From Mesorhizobium sp. SARCC-RB16n (lineage in GTDB: Bacteria > Pseudomonadota > Alphaproteobacteria > Rhizobiales > Rhizobiaceae): a DNA stretch of 64,000 bases. Position numbers and translations under genes: made by a program. Of the stretch, positions 1 through 6,919 are shown one piece after another. The notes below the pieces were generated by a model. The model was not told the DNA's origin and searched no databases. It saw only the letters and a list, made by a program, of their open reading frames with translations. Numbering within the stretch: the stretch's first letter is position 1; every line of letters starts with the position of its first letter. The stretch lies in NCBI RefSeq assembly GCF_008520305.1, contig NZ_ML703270.1, positions 135,644 to 199,643 on the forward strand, written 5' to 3'.

Positions 1-265
1 CATGCAGGATGGCGACGAGATTGACGACATGGTCGGCGCCTTGCACGGCGCGGTCGACCGACCAGCGCACGCGCACATTGGCCTGCACCGGCTGGATCTG
101 ACCGACATTGCCGAGCGGCTGCAAATGGCCGGCAAGATCGGGCCGCCGGCAGGCGACCCTGATGCGATAGCCGCGCTTGGCGAGCGCCCGCACGACATGA
201 CGGCCGACAAAGCCTGACCCGCCAAAGACGACGACGAGCTTCGGGGTCTGCAGGATTTCGGTCAT
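1..265 (-). CDS. NAD(P)-binding Rossmann protein, complex I NDUFA9-like (5' part only)
   Basis: Reads from ATG at 265 leftwards off the window edge, so only about the first 88 residues are present. The N-terminus MTEILQTPKLVVVFGGSGFVG carries a classical nucleotide-binding GxSGFVGRHVVRALAKRG turn at about residues 15-30, followed by VACRRPDL, where atypical extended SDRs bind the cofactor. The pattern fits the NDUFA9/39-kDa-like NAD-dependent epimerase family, in bacteria usually annotated as complex I NDUFA9 subunit family protein. No catalytic Tyr-Lys part is visible because the rest lies outside. It reads in the same direction as the cluster upstream of it but is separated from it by a strong hairpin, so it is probably a separate unit. 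Confidence 0.7.
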   Translation of the reverse strand, partial: MTEILQTPKLVVVFGGSGFVGRHVVRALAKRGYRIRVACRRPDLAGHLQPLGNVGQIQPVQANVRVRWSVDRAVQGADHVVNLVAILH

Positions 266-671
266 GACGGGCTCCGGCGCGCGTTCCAGATGGCTTGGTT
301 GAGCCGTTTCATAGTCCGTTTTGCACCAAAGGCAAAGGGTGGCGCGTCGTCGCGTCACCCTTCTTTCGGGTGTGTCAGCACGCTTTGCAGATGCCGGCGT
401 CGACCCAATGCCGGTTGCTGCCGCGAATGACGAAGAACGCAGGAAACCCCGCCGAAGCGGGGTTTCCCGGGTGAAGCTCATGTCGAAACCAAGGTCCAGC
501 GAGGCGGCCTGACCTGAGACGGTATCAGCGTGGCGTGAAGCAAGTACGCCCGCCTCCGGCCCTGGACGCATCCGACAGAAGACACCGACCGGGCAAACCC
601 GACCCGGACAGCCATTGGTCGTCGGGACGCGCGGGAAGGTTCACCGCGCGCGGAAAATTTCGTTCAGCTCT
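266..671. other. Intergenic region without a supported gene
   Basis: About 400 bases between the NDUFA9-like gene and the Ldh_2 reductase. It contains one strong hairpin (442-467). Short open frames here have no recognisable family or ribosome-binding site. Confidence 0.6.
442..467 (-). terminator. Hairpin terminator candidate downstream of the amino-acid cluster
   Basis: A perfect 11-bp stem GGAAACCCCGC / GCGGGGTTTCC closes a CGAA tetraloop. The structure is palindromic; there is no long T-run on either side, only TTTCC inside the stem. It lies about 205 bases downstream of the Ldh_2 stop in the direction of transcription and before the next start codon at 265, which suits an operon end. 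Confidence 0.5.
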
Positions 672-1673
672 TCAGGCCGAATAGCGCTCGGCGAATTCGG
701 AGATGCGCTGGATCACCGCCTTGGGCGCGGTGATGCCGCGCGCTTGCGCCTTCTCGACCGCTTCGGCCCGGGCGCGGCCGGGCACATGCACGCCATAACG
801 CCGGCGCAGCCGGTCGAGTTGGTCTTTCATGCGCTGTTCGAAATCCGGATCGAGCAGCTTGGGCTCGACCGCAAGCACGAACAGGCCGGTTCCCGGACTG
901 TCCGGGCCGCCGCTGAACCATGGCGCGTCGAGCGACCAGTTGGCGCCTGACAGGCCGGCCGCCAGCACCTCGACCATCAGCGCGATGTTGGCGCCGCGCT
1001 GGCCGCCAAAGGCAAGCATCGCGCCCTTCATGGCGGCGGCCGGGTCGGTCGTCGAATTGCCGCTGGCGTCCAGCGCCCAGCCTTCGGGGATCTTCTTGCC
1101 GTCTTCCGCCGCCTTGCGGATATTGACGAAGGCGGTGGCGCTCGACGACTGGTCGATGACCAGCGGCGCGCCGTCGGCGGCGGGCGCGGCGAACGACATC
1201 GGATTGGTGCAATAGACCGGCTTCACCGAGCCCGAGCCGGCCAGGACGGCCGGTCCGTTGGTGGCGGCGAAGGACACCAGTCCCTGCGCGGCCAGCCGGC
1301 CGGTGAAATAACCCAGCGCCCCGCAGGTATAGGCGTTTTTCTGCGAGAAGATGGCGACGCCGAACAGTCTTGCCGCCTTGGCGAGGTCGTCGATGGTGCG
1401 GTCGAAGCCAGTATGCGCCAGCCCACCGCGTGCGTCCGAGAGATAGATGGCCAGCGCCGGCCGGGTGATCACCGGATCGGCATTCCCGTCGATACGCCCG
1501 GCCTCGAGCGCTTCGAGGTAGTCGATGAAATGCGACAGCCCGACGGCTGCAAGTCCCTCCGCCTCGGCGGCGATGATAGAGGCGGTGAGCGACTGCGCCG
1601 CTTCCTCATTGGCGCCGGCGCCAAGTGCCGCCATCCGGCACAGTCCTCTTGCCTGGTCGAGACTGAGTTGCAT
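672..1673 (-). CDS. Ldh_2 family (malate/L-lactate dehydrogenase-like) NAD(P)-dependent reductase
   Basis: 333 residues, full length for the Ldh_2 superfamily. Visible family features are the AEAEGLAAVGLSH segment near residues 35-48 (the catalytic His region of the family) and the NPMSFAAPAADGAPLVIDQSSS block near 155-175, matching the conserved TNP-x-x-AxPx-PxxxD-S signature. The family includes malate, ureidoglycolate and sulfolactate dehydrogenases and the delta1-piperideine/pyrroline-2-carboxylate reductases that act in D-amino-acid and hydroxyproline breakdown. Its position immediately downstream of a polar amino-acid importer, and near a 2-ketoarginine-decarboxylase-like gene, favours a cyclic-imine reductase of an amino-acid pathway (inference). 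The substrate cannot be fixed from sequence alone. ATG at 1673 is the natural start. Confidence 0.8.
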   Translation of the reverse strand: MQLSLDQARGLCRMAALGAGANEEAAQSLTASIIAAEAEGLAAVGLSHFIDYLEALEAGRIDGNADPVITRPALAIYLSDARGGLAHTGFDRTIDDLAKAARLFGVAIFSQKNAYTCGALGYFTGRLAAQGLVSFAATNGPAVLAGSGSVKPVYCTNPMSFAAPAADGAPLVIDQSSSATAFVNIRKAAEDGKKIPEGWALDASGNSTTDPAAAMKGAMLAFGGQRGANIALMVEVLAAGLSGANWSLDAPWFSGGPDSPGTGLFVLAVEPKLLDPDFEQRMKDQLDRLRRRYGVHVPGRARAEAVEKAQARGITAPKAVIQRISEFAERYSA

Positions 1674-1686
1674 CAGGGCTGCTCCT

Positions 1687-1756
1687 GAGTGAGTAGGAAG
1701 TAGGGAGTAGTCAGTAGGGTAAAATCGGCAAGCAGCCCACTACTTCCTATTCACTA
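1687..1756. repeat. Imperfect inverted repeat in intercistronic spacer
   Basis: The arm GAGTGAGTAGGAAGTAG (1687-1703) matches the reverse complement of CTACTTCCTATTCACTA (1740-1756) at 15 of 17 positions. Between them is further AGTAG-rich sequence. Such GAGTAG-type repeats recur in rhizobial intergenic DNA. It lies between the permease stop and the Ldh_2 start and could act as a processing or attenuation hairpin. Confidence 0.6.
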
Positions 1757-1761
1757 GTCGC

Positions 1762-2571
1762 TTACCCGATCTTGACCGGAATCCGCGCCTCGATCCGGCT
1801 GAAGGCGAAGACCAGAATCCCGGTGATCGCCATATAGATCAACGCCAGGAGCAGCAAGGGCTCGTAGGTGAGGTAGGTGTCCTGCCGCACCTTGGAAGAG
1901 ACGGCGAAGATGTCGATCACGCTGATGGTCGCCACCAGCGGCGTCGATTTCAGTTGCAGCACGGTCTCGCCGGTCAGCGTCGGCAGCGCCCGGTAGAAGG
2001 CCTGGGGCAGCCAGATGCGCCGGAAGATCTTCCAGCGGCTCATGCCGAAGGCGCGGGCGGCTTCCAACTGCCCCTTGGGCACGCCGGCAAAGGCGCCGCG
2101 CATCACTTCGCCCTCGTAGCCGGCGAAGGACAAGGTCAGCGCCAGCACGCCGTACGGCCAAGCCTGCCTGAGATAGGGCCACATCCACGATTCGCGGATC
2201 CATGGATATTGCGGGAACAGCGAACCCAGCCCGTAATAGAGCAGCCATAGCTGCAGAAGCAGCGGCGTGCCGCGGATGATGGTGCAGAAGACTTTCGCCG
2301 GTGCCGCGACCCAGATCGAGCCGGCCGCCTGCGCCAGCCCGACCGGCACGGCGATCATGAAGCCGAGCGTGCAGGTGACGGCCAGGATCCACAGGGCACG
2401 CCAGATGCCCACCAGGCCCATTTTCCAATATTGCGGCAGCCAGTCCCAGCGCATGAAGTAGGCCGCCGACGCCACCAACCCGAACGCGATGAGGATCAGC
2501 ACGATGCGATGCGGCTGCAGCCAGAGCGAAGCCCGCGCCGCCGTGTTGATGATGGCTGCTTCATTGGCCAT
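1762..2571 (-). CDS. Polar amino-acid ABC transporter permease (HisM/OccM-like)
   Basis: 269 residues if started at the ATG at 2571, whose first base overlaps the stop of the upstream permease (TGATG), so the two are translationally coupled. The upstream extension of the open frame is a shadow of the other permease gene. About five to six hydrophobic segments are present. The cytoplasmic EAA loop GYEGEVMRGAFAGVPKGQLE followed by AARAFGMSRWKIFRRIWLPQ (about residues 160-200) docks the ATPase. It is the second inner-membrane subunit of a HisQMP-J type importer for arginine/lysine/opine-like substrates encoded in the same run. Confidence 0.9.
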   Translation of the reverse strand: MANEAAIINTAARASLWLQPHRIVLILIAFGLVASAAYFMRWDWLPQYWKMGLVGIWRALWILAVTCTLGFMIAVPVGLAQAAGSIWVAAPAKVFCTIIRGTPLLLQLWLLYYGLGSLFPQYPWIRESWMWPYLRQAWPYGVLALTLSFAGYEGEVMRGAFAGVPKGQLEAARAFGMSRWKIFRRIWLPQAFYRALPTLTGETVLQLKSTPLVATISVIDIFAVSSKVRQDTYLTYEPLLLLALIYMAITGILVFAFSRIEARIPVKIG

Positions 2572-3236
2572 CAGCGTGCCTCCTTGATCGAAGGCATGCC
2601 GCGCCGCGCCCATTTCTCGGCGCGGCCAAGCAGGAAGTTCGAAATCAGCGTCACGCAGAGATAGAGCACGCCGGCGGCGAGGAAGAAAACCAGATAGGCC
2701 TTGGTGACGCCCGCCGCTTGCCGTGTCGCCAGCGTCAGTTCGAAGAAGCCGACGACGGCCAGCAGCGCGGTGTCCTTGGTGGCGATCAGCCACAGATTGG
2801 CGAGGCCTGGAATGGCGAAGGGCAGCATCGCCGGCAGCGTGATGCGCCGCAACAGAAGGCCGGGAGACATGCCGAAGGCACGGGCGGCTTCGATCTGGCC
2901 CTGCGGAATGGCTAGGATCGCGCCGCGGATGACTTCCGTCGAATAGGCCCCCTGGACGAAGCCGAGCACGGCAATGCCGGCCACCAGCCCGCTAATATCG
3001 ACACGCTGGTAACCCATCGCGGCCAGCACCTGGTTTATCAGATCGGTGCCGGCATAGTAGAGCAGCAGGATCAGCACCAGTTCCGGCACGGCGCGCACCA
3101 CGGTGGTGTAGACCGCGAACAGGTCGCGCACCACGGGTCCGCCGTAAAGCTTGCTATAGGCACCCCAGGTTCCAATCAGCAGGCCGAGGATCGTGGCGCC
3201 GACGGCAATCTCGAGCGAATGCAGGAGTCCAAGCAA
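2571..3236 (-). CDS. Polar amino-acid ABC transporter permease (HisQ/OccQ-like), start uncertain
   Basis: 221 residues from the TTG at 3236. The EAA loop YSTEVIRGAILAIPQGQIE plus AARAFGMSPGLLLRRITLP is intact. The frame stays open upstream to a stop at 3410-3408, and the translation just upstream (ELLSPAPVGWGGTLLLG) matches the conserved N-terminus of HisQ-type permeases, where a GWG motif precedes the first helix. No ATG, GTG or TTG occurs in frame there; a CTG at 3320 (reading LIDTLLPASAAG) is a possible non-canonical start. The true protein is therefore probably about 249 residues. It pairs with the HisM-like subunit. Confidence 0.85.
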   Translation of the reverse strand: MLGLLHSLEIAVGATILGLLIGTWGAYSKLYGGPVVRDLFAVYTTVVRAVPELVLILLLYYAGTDLINQVLAAMGYQRVDISGLVAGIAVLGFVQGAYSTEVIRGAILAIPQGQIEAARAFGMSPGLLLRRITLPAMLPFAIPGLANLWLIATKDTALLAVVGFFELTLATRQAAGVTKAYLVFFLAAGVLYLCVTLISNFLLGRAEKWARRGMPSIKEAR

Positions 3237-3391
3237 AAGCGTCCCACCCCAGCCGACGGGCGCCGGCGAGAGAAGTTCGATAATGCCGGCCGCCGAGGCC
3301 GGAAGTAAGGTGTCGATCAGCTTCGGCCCCGATGTGCTGGCTCTATCCGCCGGCGTCAGCGGCCGGCGGCAAGCATGCGTGGGAAGGGTAA

Positions 3392-3427
3392 GCTGAAGGA
3401 CAGAGCGTCAGCGCCCTGTCCTTCAGC
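3392..3427 (-). promoter_or_regulatory. Intercistronic hairpin after the binding-protein gene
   Basis: Perfect 12-bp stem GCTGAAGGACAG / CTGTCCTTCAGC with a 12-base loop, starting 15 bases beyond the binding-protein stop. There is no T-run, so it is more likely a 3'-end stabiliser that raises binding-protein mRNA over permease mRNA, a common arrangement in ABC import operons, than a full terminator. Confidence 0.55.
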
Positions 3428-3441
3428 CCATGCGAGGGTCG

Positions 3442-4239
3442 TCAGTTCGACTGCGGGGCGCCGCCGTAAATGTCGAAATCGAAGTATTTCTTCGAGATCT
3501 CGTCATATTTGCCGTTGGCGCGGATCGCCTTGATTCCGGCGTTGATCTTCTCTTTCAGAGCGGTGTCTTCCTTGCGCACGCCAGCGCCGACGCCCGGTCC
3601 AAGCACTTCGTCGTCAGGGGCCACCATGCCCTTGAGATCGCAGCAGGCCTTGCCCTGGTCCGTCTTGAGGAACTCCTTGAGCGCGATGGAATCGGCCTGA
3701 ACCGCGTCGAGGCGGCCGGCGGCGAGGTCGTTGTTGGCTTCGTCCTGCGTCTGGTATTCCTTGATCTCGGATGCCGTGGGCCCGAAGTGCTTCTTGGCGT
3801 AGACGGCATGCACGGTCGACACCTGGACGCCGACGACCTTGCCCTTGAGGTCCTCCGGCGTGGCGCCGAACTTCTGGTCCTTCGGTCCGATGATCGCGGT
3901 CGGCGTGTTGTAGTACTTGTCAGAGAAGTCGATGGTCTTCTTGCGTTCGTCGGTGATCGACATCGACGAGACGATGAGGTCGATCTTCTTGGTGGTCAGC
4001 GCCGGGATGATGCCATCCCAGGCGACAGGGGTGATGACGCAGTCGAGCTTTTCCTCGGCGCACACGGCGTCGATGAAGTCGATCTCCCAGCCGACCCATT
4101 TGCCCGAAGCGTCGGGCGAGGTGAAGGGTGCGTAGGGTTCGGCGGCAACGCCGATCTTGACCGGATCGGCCTTGGCCACGCCCATGGCGGCGACACCGAG
4201 CAGCAGCGCAGCGGCGAATGTCTTCAGAACAGTCTTCAT
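3442..4239 (-). CDS. Periplasmic polar amino-acid binding protein (HisJ/ArgT/OccT-like)
   Basis: 265 residues with a Sec signal peptide (MKTVLKTFAAALLLGVAAMGVAKA, cleavage about residue 24). Family 3 solute-binding signatures follow: EPYAPFTSPDASGKWVGWEIDF, the segment LTTKKIDLIVSSMSITDERKKTIDFS (binding-cleft residues around S-S-M-S and R), and DEANNDLAAGRLDAVQADS. Two adjacent cysteines (KACCDLKG) lie in the lobe typical of lysine/arginine/ornithine-binding proteins. It delivers a basic or guanidino amino acid to the permease pair encoded downstream; the ATPase gene lies just upstream. Confidence 0.9.
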   Translation of the reverse strand: MKTVLKTFAAALLLGVAAMGVAKADPVKIGVAAEPYAPFTSPDASGKWVGWEIDFIDAVCAEEKLDCVITPVAWDGIIPALTTKKIDLIVSSMSITDERKKTIDFSDKYYNTPTAIIGPKDQKFGATPEDLKGKVVGVQVSTVHAVYAKKHFGPTASEIKEYQTQDEANNDLAAGRLDAVQADSIALKEFLKTDQGKACCDLKGMVAPDDEVLGPGVGAGVRKEDTALKEKINAGIKAIRANGKYDEISKKYFDFDIYGGAPQSN

Positions 4240-4295
4240 TTTCAGAACTCCCAGTTTGTTGTTGGTTCCCGGTTTTCGTCCGTCCCGGCCTGTCC

Positions 4296-5111
4296 CTAGC
4301 CGATGTTGCGGATGAACTGCTTGAGCCTTTCAGATTTGGGCGCGCCGAAGATTTGCTCCGGTGGGCCCTCCTCCTCGACCAGCCCGTTGCAGAGGTAGAC
4401 GACGTGGGTCGCGACCTCGCGGGCGAATTTCATTTCGTGGGTCACCAGCACCATGGTGCGGCCTTCGCGTGCCAGATCGCCGATCACTTTCAGCACTTCG
4501 CCGACCAGTTCGGGATCGAGGGCCGAGGTCGGTTCGTCGAACAGCATGACGCGCGGATTGATGGCGAGCGCGCGAGCGATCGCGGCGCGCTGCTGCTGCC
4601 CACCGGAGAGATAGGCCGGATAGACATCGCGCTTCTCGGCGAGCCCGACGCGCGCCAGCAGCTTTTCGGCCTGGGCGACAGCCTCGTCGCGCTTGACGCC
4701 CAGCACGTGCACGGGAACCTCGATGACGTTTTCGATCAGCGTCATATGGCTCCACAGGTTGAAGTTCTGGAACACCATGCCGAGCTTGGAGCGGATGCGT
4801 TCGATCTGCCTGCGATCGGCCGGAATGGTGTGGCCGTGGCTGTCCGCCTTGAGCTTGATCTCCTCGCCATTGACCCGGATGATGCCGCTGGTCGGGTTTT
4901 CCAGGCAGTTGATGCAGCGCAGCAGCGTTGATTTGCCCGAGCCCGAGCCGCCGATGATGGCGATGACCTCGCCGTCGCGCGCCGACAGCGATACGCCCTT
5001 CAGCACATGCAGTTGACCGAATTTCTTGTGCAGGTTCTCGACATGGATGGCTTCTGCGGCGCCGTCCTGCGCCTCGCCGGATGGGACTTTGGCAGCTACC
5101 ACAGCGCTCAC
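4296..5111 (-). CDS. Polar amino-acid ABC transporter ATP-binding protein (HisP-like)
   Basis: 271 residues from GTG at 5111, preferred over TTG at 5114 because GGAGG lies 7 bases upstream. Walker A GGSGSGKST (about residue 55), Q-loop VFQNFNLWSHMT, signature LSGGQQQR, Walker B VMLFDEPTSALDPE and the switch His in LVTHEM are all intact. The C-terminus EEGPPEQIFGAPKSERLKQFI is typical of HisP/GlnQ ATPases. It is the first gene of the minus-strand run ATPase, binding protein, two permeases, reductase. A divergent DDAH-like gene starts about 210 bases away, so the shared spacer probably holds both promoters. Confidence 0.93.
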   Translation of the reverse strand: MSAVVAAKVPSGEAQDGAAEAIHVENLHKKFGQLHVLKGVSLSARDGEVIAIIGGSGSGKSTLLRCINCLENPTSGIIRVNGEEIKLKADSHGHTIPADRRQIERIRSKLGMVFQNFNLWSHMTLIENVIEVPVHVLGVKRDEAVAQAEKLLARVGLAEKRDVYPAYLSGGQQQRAAIARALAINPRVMLFDEPTSALDPELVGEVLKVIGDLAREGRTMVLVTHEMKFAREVATHVVYLCNGLVEEEGPPEQIFGAPKSERLKQFIRNIG

Positions 5112-5323
5112 CAAATGACCTCCATAGGACCGACGGCAGTTCGTCGAACGTCTATCCGGCTAATCAACATACGGTGCACTGCCCCGCTCCAGACTTCAAG
5201 CATGGACCCAACAGAGCGAGCCCGTCAATCCCGCTCATTACGGCACTTGCGGCCTTGTTGTGCAAGTGTATAAATAGCCTCTCATGAAATTTTCTCGATT
5301 TTTTTCAGCTTAAAAGGGCATTG

Positions 5324-6196
5324 ATGAGCGCTTTCGGATCACAGTCCATGGCGGCGCCGCTGCGGCGCGTGCTGATGCGGTCGGCGGCCAACGCCATGCG
5401 CGACGCCGACAGGCTTGCCTGGCACTATGGCCCGGGATTCGACCCGGCGAAAGCTGCCTTGCAGCACGCGGCCCTTGCCGAACTGGTGGCGGCTTCCGGC
5501 GCTGAGATCGAATGGATCGAGGACAAGGCCGACGGACTTTCGGATTCGGTGTTCACCCACGACCCCTCGCTGATGACCGATCGCGGCGCGCTGATCCTAT
5601 CCATGGGTAAGCCGTTGCGCGCCGGGGAGCCTTCGCTGCATGAGGAAACCTACAGAAGGCTGGGCATTCCGATCCTTGGCCGCGTAGAGGCTCCTGGCCA
5701 GGTCGAAGGTGGTGACTGTGTGTGGGTGGATGCCCGCACGCTGGCGATCGGGCGCGGTGTCCGCTCCAACCAGGAAGGCATCCAGCAGGTTTCAAACCTG
5801 CTGACGCCGCTCGGCATTTCCGTCTACGGCTTTGATCTGCCTCTGTGGCAAGGTGAAGAGGCGTGCCTGCATCTGATGTCGGTGATCAGCCCGCTGGCCG
5901 ACGACGTGGCGCTGGTCTATTCGCCGCTTTTACCGGCGCCGTTCTATCAGACGCTGAAGGCGCGCGGCATCCGGCTGGTCGAAGGCGACGCCGAAGAGTT
6001 CGCCGCTTCCAACGGCCTCAGCCTGAACGTGCTGCCGACCAGCCCGCTCAAGGTCATTGCCGTCGCGGGCTTTCCCAGGACCAAGGCCGCGATGGAAGCC
6101 GCCGGCTGCACGGTTGAAATCTTCGAGGCGGATGCGCTCTGCATCGCCTGCGAAGGCGGGCCGACATGCCTGACGCGACCGATCCTGCGCCAATGA
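5324..6196 (+). CDS. DDAH/arginine-deiminase-type amidinohydrolase
   Basis: 290 residues from ATG at 5324 (AAAAGGG upstream). The pentein fold of dimethylarginine dimethylaminohydrolases is recognisable: Asp80 in VFTHDPSL, the VEGGDCVWV segment (about 127-135), catalytic His183 in ACLHLMSV, and catalytic Cys282 in CEGGPTCLTRP near the C-terminus. Such enzymes cleave N-methylated arginines to citrulline plus methylamines, or related guanidino compounds. It overlaps the next gene by ATGA (translational coupling) and is divergent from an arginine-type importer, suggesting it works on the imported compound (inference). Confidence 0.87.
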   Translation: MSAFGSQSMAAPLRRVLMRSAANAMRDADRLAWHYGPGFDPAKAALQHAALAELVAASGAEIEWIEDKADGLSDSVFTHDPSLMTDRGALILSMGKPLRAGEPSLHEETYRRLGIPILGRVEAPGQVEGGDCVWVDARTLAIGRGVRSNQEGIQQVSNLLTPLGISVYGFDLPLWQGEEACLHLMSVISPLADDVALVYSPLLPAPFYQTLKARGIRLVEGDAEEFAASNGLSLNVLPTSPLKVIAVAGFPRTKAAMEAAGCTVEIFEADALCIACEGGPTCLTRPILRQ

Positions 6197-6837
6197 ATGC
6201 GCGCCGCAAGTTCCGTCGCGAGGGCGAGGGGCGGCGGCGGCAGGACCTGATCGAGGCGACGCTGGACAGCGTCGCGGAACATGGCCTGCAAGGCGCTAGT
6301 CTGCGCACCATCGCATTGCGTGCCGGCGTCACCGCCGGGCTCATCCGGCATTATTTCCCGGGCAAGGAAGAATTGCTGCAGGAAGCCTATACGGCGCTGG
6401 TCGGCCGCATGACCGAGCAGGCGAAAGCGGCATTGGTCATGGATGACGCCTCGCCGCGCCAGCGCCTTGCGGCTTTCGTCACCGCCAATCTCAACGCGCC
6501 GATCATCGACGCGCGGGTGTTTTCGCTCTGGGCAACCTTCATCGGCCGCGCCAGTGCGGATCCTGCCCTGGCCCGTGCCCACCGCGAAGGCTACCTTGGC
6601 TTTCGCAACGAGGTGGAAGCGGTTGTGGCCGAAGTGCTCGCCGCCGAACAGCACAAGCCCGACGCAGGCGCGCTGCGCCACCATGCCATCGCGATCAATG
6701 CGATCATCGACGGGCTCTGGGTCGAAGGCTGCCTGGCCGGCGAGATGTTCTCGTCCGGCGAATTGGCGGCGATTGGCATCAAGGCTGTCGAGGCCGAGCT
6801 CGGCCTCGCGCCGCTAGAGCAATTCCAGGAAAAGTGA
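6193..6837 (+). CDS. TetR family transcriptional regulator (BetI-like)
   Basis: 214 residues from the ATG at 6193, which overlaps the hydrolase stop. The N-terminal helix-turn-helix ASLRTIALRAGVTAGLIRHYFPGKEELL (about residues 35-62) is a clear TetR DNA-binding domain; the remainder is the helical ligand domain resembling BetI-type regulators. It is likely the local regulator of the hydrolase/decarboxylase genes and possibly the divergent importer. Its last residues (LEQFQEK, stop) are encoded by a RIME-like repeat that begins at 6814, so the native C-terminus may have been replaced. Confidence 0.88.
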   Translation: MNARRKFRREGEGRRRQDLIEATLDSVAEHGLQGASLRTIALRAGVTAGLIRHYFPGKEELLQEAYTALVGRMTEQAKAALVMDDASPRQRLAAFVTANLNAPIIDARVFSLWATFIGRASADPALARAHREGYLGFRNEVEAVVAEVLAAEQHKPDAGALRHHAIAINAIIDGLWVEGCLAGEMFSSGELAAIGIKAVEAELGLAPLEQFQEK

Positions 6838-6889
6838 GAAGCGGTTTTCCCGGGAAAAGCGCGTAGCGCTTTCCCTTGGGAATTGCGTA
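6814..6889 (+). repeat. RIME-like palindromic intergenic element
   Basis: The sequence starting CTAGAGCAATTCCAGGAAAAG and ending GGAATTGCG is a large imperfect palindrome: CAATTCC at the left arm pairs with GGAATTG at the right, with an inner palindrome around TTTTCCCGGGAAAA and GCGCGTAGCGC. A related copy is at 45940-45992. The element overlaps the 3' end of the TetR gene. Confidence 0.7.
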
Positions 6890-6919
6890 AGAAACAAAGA
6901 GATAGAGGGGAGAAAACCA

